Assembly (NCBI RefSeq): GCF_001578185.1
Contig: NZ_CP011008.1
Location: forward strand, 586,001 to 650,000
Direction: 5' to 3'
Length of the DNA: 64,000 nucleotides
Source: Peribacillus simplex
GTDB lineage: Bacteria > Bacillota > Bacilli > Bacillales > DSM-1321
Below are positions 19,266-28,049 of this stretch, piece by piece. Below the pieces are notes generated by a model. The model searched no databases. It was not told the DNA's origin and was given only the letters and a program-made list of their open reading frames with translations. A program made the position numbers and the translations under genes. How positions within the stretch are numbered: the stretch's first letter is position 1; the number at the start of each line of letters is the position of its first letter.

Positions 19266-19267
19266 AT

Positions 19268-19307
19268 AAAAAAGAAGTATCTCCTGAACAAGGAAATACT
19301 TCTTTTT
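19268..19307. terminator. Bidirectional terminator between convergent genes
   Basis: AAAAAGAAGTAT / ATACTTCTTTTT stem with an inner TCCT/AGGA pairing; A-tract and T-tract on both sides let it serve both genes. Confidence 0.85.
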
Positions 19308-19328
19308 GTAGCTTTAAAAAAGCTACCT

Positions 19329-19859
19329 TTACAGGTTGTCAACAAAGGTCAAATAATCTTGTGCGCTTTTATCCACTTCGCTTATAGACGGCGCATTTTC
19401 TGTGCCATAAAACGCAAAGAACGAACGATAATCTGCATTGCAGTATAGGAAGGTAGTTTCAAAAGGAGATAATAAATGTTCAAGTGTATAGCGATATTTT
19501 GCCTCTTCACTATAATCTTCTTTTTTAATGCCGGCAGATACAGCTAAAGCAGCTTTCCGGTTCTTTAATTGATCGCCTCCATTTGAACCATAAGCCCAAC
19601 CATAAGCAAAAACATCGTCAAGCCATTTTTTAAGGAGAGGCGGACAATTAAACCAATATATAGGGAACTGCAAAACAAGATTACCATGCGATTCAACCAA
19701 TTTTTGTTCTTTTTCCACGTCTATGTTTCCATCGGGGTAAACCTTAGACAATTCTTGAACAGTATATTTCTCCGGATACTTTTTAAGTTCTTCCACCCAT
19801 CTCTTATTAATGAGGGATGTTTCTAAACTTGGGTGTGTTACGATAACAAGCGTTTTCAA
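19329..19859 (-). CDS. NAD(P)H dehydrogenase (quinone), flavodoxin-like fold
   Basis: TTG start at 19859 with AAAGGAGGACAAATATT upstream on the minus strand. The 176-aa product is a small flavoprotein of the YwrO/KefF/MdaB type that reduces quinones by two electrons: THPSLETSLIN near the N-terminus (FMN phosphate region), LQFPIYWFNCPPLLKKWLDD (about 63-82) and GWAYGSNGGDQLKNRKA. Reduction of toxic quinones is the usual role. Its upstream region carries the 27-base element shared with the HxlR gene, indicating joint control. Confidence 0.85.
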   Translation of the reverse strand: MKTLVIVTHPSLETSLINKRWVEELKKYPEKYTVQELSKVYPDGNIDVEKEQKLVESHGNLVLQFPIYWFNCPPLLKKWLDDVFAYGWAYGSNGGDQLKNRKAALAVSAGIKKEDYSEEAKYRYTLEHLLSPFETTFLYCNADYRSFFAFYGTENAPSISEVDKSAQDYLTFVDNL

Positions 19860-19920
19860 AATATTTGTCCTCCTTTAGTATTATTTATTTTTGAGTATAA
19901 AGTTAACACTGCGATTATGT

Positions 19921-19947
19921 AAGTATGCACTTTTAGTACAGGTACTT
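19921..19947. promoter_or_regulatory. Probable HxlR operator at the quinone reductase gene
   Basis: AAGTATGCA-CTTTTA...TACTT, 27 bases, about 62 bases upstream of the reductase start and the same length as the element at 18853-18879. Confidence 0.6.
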
Positions 19948-20045
19948 TCATAAAGGTGAGTGTACCCCAATCTTTTCGGGTTGCCACTGTAGTTTTGAAA
20001 CAAGTCGTGCCGATTATAAAAAAGTTAAACCGTTTATAAAAAGAT

Positions 20046-20103
20046 GAACCGAAATGATTTTTGATTTCGGTTTTTCTTATTGAACTAAAGGGGAGTTTAG
20101 AGT
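20046..20103. repeat. Terminator hairpin plus repeat family A hairpin 3
   Basis: AACCGAAAT / ATTTCGGTTTTTCTT hairpin followed by TTGAACTAAAGGGGAGTTTAG. The preceding AAACCGTTTATAAAAA recurs near 58578. Confidence 0.5.
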
Positions 20104-20243
20104 GCTGTTTAATCATTGATCAACAATTGGGCCAAATTGTGAAACAACAACTTTTTAAAAATTGGATCAGTGTGTAACAGGATAACTTTCTTGAAAAAAA
20201 TATGTAAAAAAATTTTTATCTGGTTTATTTTACCTACAATTAA

Positions 20244-20275
20244 ACATATCATGATGATATATCACTTTGATATGT
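20244..20275. promoter_or_regulatory. Probable PadR operator
   Basis: Inverted repeat ACATATCA (20244-20251) ... TGATATGT (20268-20275), with a further TGATATATCA palindrome between, directly upstream of the PadR gene ribosome binding site. ATAT/ATAT dyads like this are typical PadR targets. Confidence 0.55.
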
Positions 20276-20289
20276 GAGAGGGGTTATAA

Positions 20290-20901
20290 ATGTTGGCTAT
20301 TGAACATTCTATTCTTGCTATTTTGAGTTTTTATCCAAGTACCGGATACGATATTAAATCTGAGTTTGAGCATAAAGCAGCCGGCTTATATTGGGGGATG
20401 AGTTATGGAAGTATTTATCCTAAACTAAAAAAGTTTGAAGAAGAGGGTTTTATTTATCCTATCGAAAAAGATGAAGAGGGACGTAAAAAGAAACTTTATG
20501 AACTTACTCCAAAGGGGTGGGAAGAATTTGAAGATTGGCTTCGGCTTCCCCCGAGCTATCCAAATATTAGAGATGAATTATTAATGAAGATGTCCACATG
20601 GCATGAAGATATAGAAAGCTCAATATTAATCAGTCATCTTCTAAAAAGAAAAGAGACAACTGAAGATTTACTTGAATTTGTTAAAGGCTGGCCCCAGAAT
20701 GGTGTTTCTTACATCAGTAATTTTGGTATGCTAGCAATTCGCCAGACCGAAATACAATTAGAAGCTGAGTTAATATGGATTGAAGAATCGATAAATGCTT
20801 TGGAAAAAAATCAACTCCCAAAAGGACAGGATCCAAATGGGAATACAGAAAAACTTCTAGAAAGGCGAAGAAAAGCAATCCAAGAAGAAAAGGGGAAATA
20901 A
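20290..20901 (+). CDS. PadR family transcriptional regulator
   Basis: ATG with GAGAGGGGTTATAA upstream. The 203-aa product has a PadR winged helix at the N-terminus: ILAILSFYPSTGYDIKSEFE (9-28), YGSIYPKLKKFEEEGFI, and wing KKLYELTPKGWEEF. A C-terminal dimerisation domain (Vir-C type) follows to residue 203. It lies 3 bases upstream of a broken MFS transporter gene, a common pairing in which PadR represses an efflux pump. The dyad at 20244-20275 suggests autoregulation. Confidence 0.85.
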   Translation: MLAIEHSILAILSFYPSTGYDIKSEFEHKAAGLYWGMSYGSIYPKLKKFEEEGFIYPIEKDEEGRKKKLYELTPKGWEEFEDWLRLPPSYPNIRDELLMKMSTWHEDIESSILISHLLKRKETTEDLLEFVKGWPQNGVSYISNFGMLAIRQTEIQLEAELIWIEESINALEKNQLPKGQDPNGNTEKLLERRRKAIQEEKGK

Positions 20902-20904
20902 CAG

Positions 20905-21885
20905 ATGAAGGCTGGCATATTTAAGCCTGTTAGATTCCGTACATTTCGTTCACTATTTGGTGCACAGCTATTTTCAGACCTTGGTAATTGGCTTGATTTT
21001 ATTGCTTTGCAGGTTAGTGTTGCTTACAATTGGGGGCTAAATGAAACAGCCATCGCGGCAGTAATCATTGTATTAGGACTACCTTGGGTCATTATAGGTC
21101 CTTTTGCAAGTGTCTTTGTTGATCGGCTTCCCAAAAAGCAAATAATGGTTATTTGTTTATTTTTAAGAATCTTGATTGTAGCAGGACTATTTTTTGCTCC
21201 TGATCTTTATACCCTTTTAATATTTGTGTTTTTGAGGGGAACAGTCGCAGCAATTTATGATTCGGCAAGACAAAGTATACCCCTTTATTAAAAATTTCAG
21301 TGATTTTTTCCTCTGTAGCGTTTTTTATCATTTTCCTGTACGATGGACTATTGGTATTTATCGCTCAAAATCTAGGCTTTAATGAAGGCAATTTTGGACT
21401 ACTGATAAGTGCGATAGGACTGGGAAGCGTAGTAGGTTCGCTTCTATTAGGGAATTGGATAAATTGGAAAAACAAACCCTTACCATCTAATATCATATGC
21501 ACCAATTATTAGTGGTTCTTTAATAATTGTTATGGGGTTTGGTATTATGGGGATTGTAAATCTTCCTTATTGGGGTTGGATGATTGGCGCTTTTTTCCTT
21601 GGTTTTATTAGCTCTGGTGAGTCTGTCCCTTATGGTTTTATTTTACAGTCCGAGACGCCTAAGCAAATTATGGGGAGGGTATCTGCTGTGGCCACATCTT
21701 TACAAACATTTTCTATGCTTATTGCACCGGCTGTGGGATCTCTCCTTGCCAAATGGCTTGGAGTTTCACTCGTCTTGATGGGAGCAGGAGGGGCAACCTG
21801 CTTATTGGGTGCACTTGTCCTCATCTTTATTGTGAGAAGGATTAACATTCAAAAAGATATTCATGAAAAACAATTCCAAGCTTAA
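20905..21885 (+). pseudogene. MFS transporter, deletion plus frameshifts
   Basis: Three pieces in different frames read as one major-facilitator transporter. 20905-21291 covers the first TM helices (FGAQLFSDLGNWLDFIALQV, RLPKKQIMVICLFLRIL). 21290-21512 resumes at SVAFFIIFLYDGLLVFIAQN after about 80 missing residues. 21520-21885 covers the last helices (MGFGIMGIVNLPYWGWMIGA, QIMGRVSAVATSLQTFSML). The joint at DSARQSIPLY marks an internal deletion. It would have been co-transcribed with the PadR gene, which has lost its target here. Confidence 0.8.
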
Positions 21886-22065
21886 CAAGTTACATGATGA
21901 TACAATCTACTTTTGAAACATGAATGTTGAAGTTGGGTTGACATTTTTAGCAACTTTAATTTATTGGTCAAAAAACATAAAGCAAGTTGAAATATGTATG
22001 TTTGAACTCTAGATTTTATTCCACAATCGTGAGAGATCCTTAAATAAGAATCGCTTTTCTTATAA

Positions 22066-22080
22066 AACTAACAGGTGCTT
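22066..22080. repeat. Repeat family A, 5' exon of the intron
   Basis: AACTAACAGGTGCTT, the left arm and loop of hairpin 1, interrupted by the group II intron that starts at 22081. Confidence 0.65.
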
Positions 22081-24021
22081 GTGCGGCCGAGCCTAGGTCG
22101 TATCATATAGCGGGTGGGATTCCCGTCGAGTAAGAATTAGCCATTCGCTCGTAGCGAGTCTTGGAGGGCTAATGGTAACGTTAGTCTTTAAGCGTAGACA
22201 GTTAGGTGACGGGCCGAAAGCCAAATGGTTGAAGGGATTGAGCTCCATAATGTTAGTAAATCGAGAGGGCTGATGCCTTAAGCGCAGCAGAAAGCTACAT
22301 TTTATTCTTCGTTAAAGGCAAGAAGGATAAAGCCTCTCTGGAGTCAGAGACCTTGGCACGTTATACATTGATATGATGCGGCAACTCGGGAGACCCTTCC
22401 GGTCTTTTCTATTTTATTGAAGAGTATGGTGTACAAGCGATAACAAGTAAGGAAACCAAATGCCGTGTAGGGAGTCGGATAGCAGCGTAGTACCAATGAA
22501 GTTGGGTAATGCCGATGGAGGGAAGGCTAGCTACCAGTTATCACCCTTACTAGGGAAACATTTACTACACACAGAGGTAGGTATTATAAATGGAAACAAA
22601 ACTACTAAGGATAGCAGAATTAGCAAAATCCGAGCCTGAAATGAAATTTACATCTCTTGCGCATTTATTAAATGAGCAATCGCTAACACAGTGTCATCAT
22701 GAACTACCTAATAAAAAGGCGACTGGTGTTAACGGAACGACTAAAGAACAATACAGCGAAAACTTGGAAGAAAATATAAAGGATTTAGTAAGTAGGCTTA
22801 AAAGCAAAAGTTATCGCCCTGTTCCAGTAAGAAGGATGTATATCCCAAAACTCAATTCTACCAAGAAAAGGCCTTTGGGGATACCGGAACATGAGGATAA
22901 AATTGTACAAAAAGGCATTACAAAAATACTAAATACTATCTATGAAAATGACTTCCTAGATTGTTCATTTGGGTTCCGTCCTAATAGAAATTGCCATGAT
23001 GCGCTGAAAATACTGAACCATTATATTGAAAAGAAATCAGTAAGTTATGTAGTGGATGTAGATATCAAGGGTTTCTTTGACAACGTTGACCACAAGTGGA
23101 TGATGGAGTTCTTGAACCTCCGAGTCACCGACCCTAACCTACAGAGAATAATCAGCAGGTTTCTTAAAGGTGGATACATGGAGGAAGGTAAGAAGTACAA
23201 AACAGATAACGGTACACCGCAAGGTGGAGTAATATCTCCGATATTAGCGAATGTATATCTCCATTACGTTCTCGACTTATGGTTTGAGAAAGTGGTTAGG
23301 AAACAATGTAAAGGGCAGGCCTACATAGTAAGATATGCAGATGACTTTGTTTGTTGTTTTCAACATAAAAGTGAAGCTCAGCAATTCTTCCATTCATTAA
23401 AGCTTAGATTGAAGAAGTTTAACTTAGAGATAGCCGAGGATAAAACGAAAATTATACCCTTTGGGAGGTTTGCAGAAAATAATGCAAAGCGAGATGGGAG
23501 TAATAAACCGGATACCTTTGATTTCCTAGGGTTTACTCACTATTGCGGGAAAAGCAAACAAGGGAAATTTCGAGTGAAACGGAAATCTAGTAATAAGAAA
23601 GTCCAAGGTAAACTAAAAGAATCTAAAGAATGGCTGAAGATTAATAGAAATAAAGATATTCATACGATCATGGATAGATTTAAACGCTCACTCATAGGTT
23701 ATTACAACTATTATTGTATGACCGATAACATACAAATGGTTAACAACTTCAAAGAGAGACTCGAATACTTACTATTTAAATGGCTAAACAGAAGAAGCCA
23801 AAGAAAGTCCTTTACATGGGATAAATTTAATCTCTTTCTCCGTAAATATCCACTGCCTTCACCAAGAATCAAAGTGAATATCTATGAACTAAGAAAAGAG
23901 ATTAGCTACCTTCTGTAAACGATGACTAGGAGGAGCCGTGTGCGTTAATAGCGCAAGCACGGTTCTGTGAGGGGGAGGAGTACAATTTACCGTAAGGTAG
24001 GAAGGCTCCTTTCTACTCGAC
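22081..24021 (+). mobile_element. Group II intron, full length with reverse transcriptase (1941 bp)
   Basis: The 5' end GTGCGGCCGAGCC fits the GUGYG rule and the 3' end is CTACTCGAC. Boundaries were set by comparison with two shortened relatives (38348-39026, 52294-52972) and with uninterrupted copies of the host repeat. A domain V-like hairpin, GAGCCGTGTGCG ... AAGCACGGTTC, lies at about 23933-23966, and the reverse transcriptase is encoded in between. The intron interrupts hairpin 1 of a family A repeat. It is the only copy of this lineage here with a complete ORF. Confidence 0.9.
22590..23918 (+). CDS. ltrA: Group II intron reverse transcriptase / maturase
   Basis: ATG after CAGAGGTAGGTATTATAA. 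The 442-aa product shows the RT blocks in order: RRMYIPKLNSTKKRPLGIPE, SFGFRPNRNCHDAL, VDVDIKGFFDNVDH, GTPQGGVISPILANVYLH and the catalytic YADD (about 251-254), followed by DFLGFTH and a basic maturase (X) domain with IGYYNYY. There is no HNH endonuclease domain at the C-terminus, so retrohoming would use nicks or replication-fork primers. It is the likely source of activity for the two ORF-less copies. The symbol is generic. Confidence 0.92.
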   Translation: METKLLRIAELAKSEPEMKFTSLAHLLNEQSLTQCHHELPNKKATGVNGTTKEQYSENLEENIKDLVSRLKSKSYRPVPVRRMYIPKLNSTKKRPLGIPEHEDKIVQKGITKILNTIYENDFLDCSFGFRPNRNCHDALKILNHYIEKKSVSYVVDVDIKGFFDNVDHKWMMEFLNLRVTDPNLQRIISRFLKGGYMEEGKKYKTDNGTPQGGVISPILANVYLHYVLDLWFEKVVRKQCKGQAYIVRYADDFVCCFQHKSEAQQFFHSLKLRLKKFNLEIAEDKTKIIPFGRFAENNAKRDGSNKPDTFDFLGFTHYCGKSKQGKFRVKRKSSNKKVQGKLKESKEWLKINRNKDIHTIMDRFKRSLIGYYNYYCMTDNIQMVNNFKERLEYLLFKWLNRRSQRKSFTWDKFNLFLRKYPLPSPRIKVNIYELRKEISYLL

Positions 24022-24094
24022 TACTTCATTTTCAGGGGCTGATCAGCAGCTCCTTTTATTATGGAACTAATAGGGCAGCATTCCTATAATAACT
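24022..24094. repeat. Repeat family A, 3' part after the intron
   Basis: TACTTCATTTTCA, terminator hairpin GGGGCTG-ATCA-GCAGCTCC with T4 (24034-24057), then ATGGAACTAATAGGGCAGC. The same right end, GGGCAGCATTCCT, recurs near 58646. Confidence 0.65.
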
Positions 24095-24171
24095 GAAAAT
24101 GAGGTTTGAACGAAATATTCTAAGTGAAATAAAAGTGCACCATAAAGGTACCTTAACGGAGATTCTTAAGA

Positions 24172-24816
24172 TTATTTATTAAACTTCTCCGGAAACTGCT
24201 TCACAACTCCAGCAGAAATAGCATCTGCCATTAGAATTATATGTGTGACCCTTTCATCAATCGCGACGATTCTTGCATCCCAATCCTTTGCCAAGCTTGC
24301 AGATAAGTCATTTGTCACCAATTTTAGATGTATACAAAGCAATTTTTTTAGATCTTCATCTTTTAAATAAGGGTTGGCACCGCTAAGGAACGCCGCTATG
24401 TCATCAGCATTTCTATACCATTCTTTGTTTAGCTGTTTCACCAAGGCTTCCTTTCCGGTTTTAGCGGCATCTACGATCTTGCCGGCAATAACAATATGTT
24501 CCTTAAGCAAATCCGTAAGTTTGTTCTCAGCCTCCTCACCGTATACACCCTTCACAGCATTACCAATATCCTCTTGATTTTTAAGAAGCCTGGACAACAC
24601 TTGCTTTTGGTCTTCAGCTCCTGCTGTTGTTGCACTTGTAATATAATTACTTGTCCACAATACATGATCCATCCAAAGTTTCCTGAATTCATTTTGAAAC
24701 TTTACTTCAGATTGGCTTATGCAATTTTCTTGTGTTTTAGTGACGGCACTAATTGATCCAGCCAGCATATATAGCGAAAATAACAAAATAAACCCCTTAA
24801 ATAATAATTTTTCCAT
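24172..24816 (-). CDS. Exported or membrane-anchored helical protein, unknown
   Basis: The ATG at 24816 gives 214 aa starting with a clear signal/anchor segment (MEKLLFKGFILLFSLYMLAG); an in-frame ATG at 24894 would add 26 polar residues before it. Neither has a strong ribosome binding site. The mature part (about residues 30-214) looks wholly helical, with repeated amphipathic stretches (FRKLWMDHVLWTSNYITSAT, LLKEHIVIAGKIVDAAKTGK) consistent with a four-helix bundle. Similar Bacillus proteins exist under unhelpful names; no catalytic motif is seen. It acts outside the membrane if the signal is used. Confidence 0.55.
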   Translation of the reverse strand: MEKLLFKGFILLFSLYMLAGSISAVTKTQENCISQSEVKFQNEFRKLWMDHVLWTSNYITSATTAGAEDQKQVLSRLLKNQEDIGNAVKGVYGEEAENKLTDLLKEHIVIAGKIVDAAKTGKEALVKQLNKEWYRNADDIAAFLSGANPYLKDEDLKKLLCIHLKLVTNDLSASLAKDWDARIVAIDERVTHIILMADAISAGVVKQFPEKFNK

Positions 24817-24894
24817 GAAGTATATGGGATTTTTTACCTTAATCAAATTGTTAAGATGCTTCTTAGGAAGAGGATACTTATAATGAAAATTCAT

Positions 24895-25431
24895 TTTGCA
24901 ATATTAGGATGGGCTTCAATTTTTTTAAAAAAATAAAAAATTACCGAAACATTAAAGTGCATTAATAAATTTTTGGTTTATGGTGAAAAATTCTTAAGAT
25001 AACGAGGGGAGAACCCTTAGATGAAGGCCGCTAAACTTTTCGGGGGGCTAGAACAAGCATAAGTGTTTATAAGGCCCTATTTAAGTTATTCCATTAAGGG
25101 AGCAATTGTGGTCAGAAAAAGTATAGCCACTCAAACCCCTTAGAAATAACAACTTGGAAAAATGGGTTTTTTAGTTCAAGAATAGGTATCACAAGCTATA
25201 TAAAAACATCGAATATCCTCTTTGCTTCTTAATAATTTTATAGGTACTAAAAGAATCAAAACCCTTATAAAGGTATTCCAGGAAAGTAAATGAAGGATAT
25301 TATCCAAAATGCTTCCATGATTATTAAAGGATAATTACTGTTTCATTTCAATTTCAATAAAACATCTTTAAACATTCAGATTTATTATAGTATGACTATA
25401 TAGGATTTAACTATCAACTAAGGAGAGGTAT
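24895..25431. other. Intergenic region, 537 bp
   Basis: AT-rich and without a supported gene. Promoter elements for the carboxypeptidase gene probably lie in the last 60 bases; the ribosome binding site AAGGAGAGG is at 25420-25428. Confidence 0.5.
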
Positions 25432-26616
25432 ATGAAAAGGTTTTTCTTTATCTTCATTTTGGCTTTAATCCCCTTCACCTCTACGACTGTAAGTGCAGAA
25501 TCCGACTTACCTCTCGTTAGTGAAGTTGGGATCATTATTGATGCTAAAAGTGGAAAAGTATTATACGAAAAAAATATAAATAAAAAAATGTATCCAGCAA
25601 GTCTAACGAAAGTTGCTACTGCTATATATGCTATAGAGCACGGGGATCAGAATGAATTAGTGACTGTTAGTAAAAAAGCAGCTGAGGCAGACGGCTCTTC
25701 GGTATTTATTGAACCTGGGGAGAAAATAAAGCTTTCCAAATTAATTGCAGGAATGTTAATCAACTCCGGAAATGATGCAGCTATCGCAATTGCCGAGCAT
25801 ATGTCTGGAAGTGAAAAATTATTCATGGAGGATTTGAATGAGTTTTTAAGAAAAGAAGTAAAAGTCACTGATACTCATTTTACGAACCCCCATGGCTTGT
25901 TTGACAAAAACCATGTAACTACAGCCAGTGACCTTGCTAAAATTACACAATATGCAATGAAAAATGAAATTTTCCGTGAAGATTTTGGGAAGAAGAAGTT
26001 ACCATGGAAAGTGGAAACATGGGACACAACTCTAGTTACCCATCATAAAATTTTAAAAGGTGAACTCCCCTATAAGGGAATAACCGGTGGGAAAACCGGC
26101 TTCGTTAGTAAAGCGGGCCACACCCTTATTTCTACTGCTACTAGAGGAGAACAGGACTTGATTGCGGTCACTCTTAAAGCTCCTTCAAACAAGGATGCCT
26201 ACTCCGATACTGAGCTTCTATTCAATTATGGTTTTGAAAATTTTAAATCAGCCAAAATTGATAAAAAAACCCTACTTTATTCAGCAAATCACTCTAAATC
26301 CTATAAGCTGAACAAAGACTTATACTATACTCATTTAATTAGTGATGAACCTAGTCTAAAAACGAGTAATGATGGAATTCTCTCAATCAGGAACCAAGGA
26401 GGGCGCGCCATAGGATCCTTTAACCTTAAAACGGTCGCTGATGTTAGGAACACAGCTGTGCCTGCCTCGTTTAAAAAAGAAGCAATCAGTGGGGACGCTA
26501 ATAAATTTTCTGTTTCATCTCTAGGAGGGCTAGGCTGTGTCATTCTGATCATTCTGATAACGGTTTTCCTAAAGAAAATCAGAAAAAAACGAAGTGATTA
26601 TAGAAATCGTTACTGA
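25432..26616 (+). CDS. D-alanyl-D-alanine carboxypeptidase (low-molecular-weight PBP)
   Basis: ATG with AAGGAGAGGTAT upstream. The 394-aa product starts with a signal peptide (cleavage near VSA-ES, residue 22) and carries all three serine-type motifs: S57-LTK60, S112-GN114 and K221-TG223. It removes the terminal D-Ala from peptidoglycan stem peptides outside the membrane (peptidase S11). After the catalytic domain (to about 260) comes a beta-rich region and, unlike the amphipathic anchor of DacA, a hydrophobic C-terminal helix (LGGLGCVILIILITVFLKK) with a basic tail that would anchor it as a membrane protein. It resembles the sporulation-type DacF/DacB relatives only generally. Confidence 0.87.
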   Translation: MKRFFFIFILALIPFTSTTVSAESDLPLVSEVGIIIDAKSGKVLYEKNINKKMYPASLTKVATAIYAIEHGDQNELVTVSKKAAEADGSSVFIEPGEKIKLSKLIAGMLINSGNDAAIAIAEHMSGSEKLFMEDLNEFLRKEVKVTDTHFTNPHGLFDKNHVTTASDLAKITQYAMKNEIFREDFGKKKLPWKVETWDTTLVTHHKILKGELPYKGITGGKTGFVSKAGHTLISTATRGEQDLIAVTLKAPSNKDAYSDTELLFNYGFENFKSAKIDKKTLLYSANHSKSYKLNKDLYYTHLISDEPSLKTSNDGILSIRNQGGRAIGSFNLKTVADVRNTAVPASFKKEAISGDANKFSVSSLGGLGCVILIILITVFLKKIRKKRSDYRNRY

Positions 26617-26699
26617 AAAACCTCATCGATTGGCAATGAGGGGCGTTATTGCTTATACTTTTTCCCTAACAAGGGTGGCTTTAATTTAATAAAAAGAAC

Positions 26700-26743
26700 A
26701 AAGGAGTACACATATTATACATGACTAATTTGTGAACTCCTTT
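26700..26743. terminator. Hairpin with terminator potential
   Basis: AAAGGAGT-CACA ... TGTGAACTCCTTT around a loop with TATTATACATGACTA. A hairpin with the same loop but different stem bases is at 33136-33182. Confidence 0.55.
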
Positions 26744-26910
26744 ATTTAATAAGGCTTTTTATGATTTAGGTTTGGAAAACTCCAGGAAATGGATTTTCTT
26801 TTAGGGGTACCGCGAAAAAGGTCGGACAAACCTTTACGGACTGCTTTTTCATTGCTAAGGAAAACGCCTCTAGTCGATGTAACCTATACGGCTATTCTTT
26901 TTTTAAAAAA

Positions 26911-27018
26911 AATAATCCAAATAAATATTAAAAGGTCATGTTTTGATTGGTTTTTCAAAACATGACCTTTTATTTATTCATTTATCTATTAATTGATTAA
27001 ACTTTGTTTCAAAGCTAC
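26911..27018. repeat. Repeat family B, copy 1
   Basis: AATAATCCAAATAAATATTA, hairpin AAAAGGTCATGTTTTGA / TCAAAACATGACCTTTT (26930-26971), TTTATTCATTTATC, and GTTTCAAAGCTAC at the end. It aligns over its whole length with 53017-53140. Confidence 0.7.
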
Positions 27019-27056
27019 ATCCGAAGGCAAAGGATTACCAAAGGACATTTAACATA

Positions 27057-27236
27057 TTACTGTTCATTTAAGCTGGTTATAGAAACACTTTGTTTTTTAT
27101 TTGGTTCATCAAGGGAATGGATTGTAGCTATTCCATTTTGTTCATCCACGTGCTCAATGTAGATACTTTCCTCATTATAGGTCACATTTGCCATAATTGG
27201 CGAAGAAGCAATTTCTTCTGCTCGTTGTGCGTTCAT
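27057..27236 (-). CDS. sspH: Small acid-soluble spore protein, H type
   Basis: ATG at 27236 follows CAAAGGAGGTGGCTAA on the minus strand. The 59-aa product begins MNAQRAEEIASSPIMANVTY and has IYIEHVDEQNGIATIHSLDE in the middle, the pattern of H-type SASPs (compare the usual DAQRA-EI start and the IQHVNE block). SspH-type proteins are made in the forespore and found only in dormant spores; their individual contribution is minor. The gene sits alone between repeats, in an orientation opposite to its neighbours. Confidence 0.88.
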   Translation of the reverse strand: MNAQRAEEIASSPIMANVTYNEESIYIEHVDEQNGIATIHSLDEPNKKQSVSITSLNEQ

Positions 27237-27411
27237 TTAGCCACCTCCTTTGAATTTGCAACAGTTATAATATTTGTTCCAAATTACTTAGATATACTTG
27301 TTGTAATTGAAATGCTTCAAAGAATCCTTTAGACTTTACTGAACTACCGGGTACGTGAGTTGAACAACTTTGTTTCAAAGCTACACGAATAAAAGAGGAT
27401 ATAAGATAAAA

Positions 27412-27442
27412 GAGACAGCCATATTAAATACTGTCTTTTTTT
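27412..27442 (+). terminator. Terminator-like hairpin
   Basis: AGACAG / CTGTCT with a 12-base loop and T7. It lies upstream of sspH and downstream of nothing obvious on the plus strand, so it is probably a relic of a lost gene. Confidence 0.5.
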
Positions 27443-27491
27443 ATTTGGCTCTTTTCGTAAAGATTGTTGTTTTTAAAACGAAACTATTTAA

Positions 27492-27619
27492 GGTTGATTG
27501 GAGCGGAAGTGCGAGACTCCTGCGGGAGCAGCGGGACAGGTGAGACCCCACAGGCGTTTACGCCGAGGAGGCTCACCGCCACCCCCGCGGAAAGCAAGCA
27601 TCTGGAGGGGAAATCAACC
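27492..27619. repeat. 128-bp GC-rich palindromic element (Bacillus dispersed element)
   Basis: The ends GGTTGATT (27492) and AATCAACC (27612) pair. Inside are hairpins CTCC-TGCG-GGAG (27517-27528) and GGTGAG...CTCACC (27539-27577), the latter enclosing GGCGTTTACGCC. It is far more GC-rich than its surroundings. From general knowledge, near-identical elements (GACTCCTGCGGGAGCAGCGG core) are scattered through many Bacillus genomes and often produce spurious ORF calls. A reading frame through it is not supported as a gene. Confidence 0.75.
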
Positions 27620-27742
27620 ACAACTCACTACCTGGTAAATAGCAACAAAGTATGTGAAAACAGCCTTTTATTTAAAAGGTTCCAATCAATAGCGGATAGA
27701 TTAATGCCATCAGCAGATAATATGAGCGGAGGAGTGAAATAT

Positions 27743-27908
27743 ATGCAACAAGATAATACTGATTCATTTAATGTTCTATACCTAATTGCTTTTGGGGATA
27801 AATCCAAAAATAAATGCTGCAGAAGATAAGTTAATTGCGTTGTTTCCAGACGATTATAAGTTGATATTTACCCCTAAGATTGGTGACTGGATTCTTCATT
27901 CCTATTAA
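27743..27908 (+). pseudogene. Small protein gene with frameshift, unknown
   Basis: ATG 9 bases after GGAGGAG starts MQQDNTDSFNVLYLIAFG. A one-base indel near 27797 shifts to NPKINAAEDKLIALFPDDYK and LIFTPKIGDWILHSY before TAA at 27906. The joined product would be about 54 aa. The coding-like sequence on both sides of the break argues for a recent loss. No family recognised. Confidence 0.45.
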
Positions 27909-28049
27909 GGATACCTAAATCGAAGGAAAAAATGGAATCATGTGGAAAAATAAACCAGGAACAAAGAATAGTTTATTCGAACTGTTCATTAACTACTTCC
28001 TATCTCCTCTGAAAACTGTCATAATAATAAAGATGAAATTTTGTGGAGA

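Noticed and set aside
19856-20116. 86-codon minus-strand frame upstream of the quinone reductase
   Set aside because: It would cover the promoter and operator of the reductase, has no start signal and no protein-like pattern.
27464-27829. A 121-codon plus-strand reading frame
   Set aside because: It crosses the 128-bp GC-rich palindromic element and has no ribosome binding site; its odd composition comes from the element. Only the separate ATG at 27743 has a start signal.
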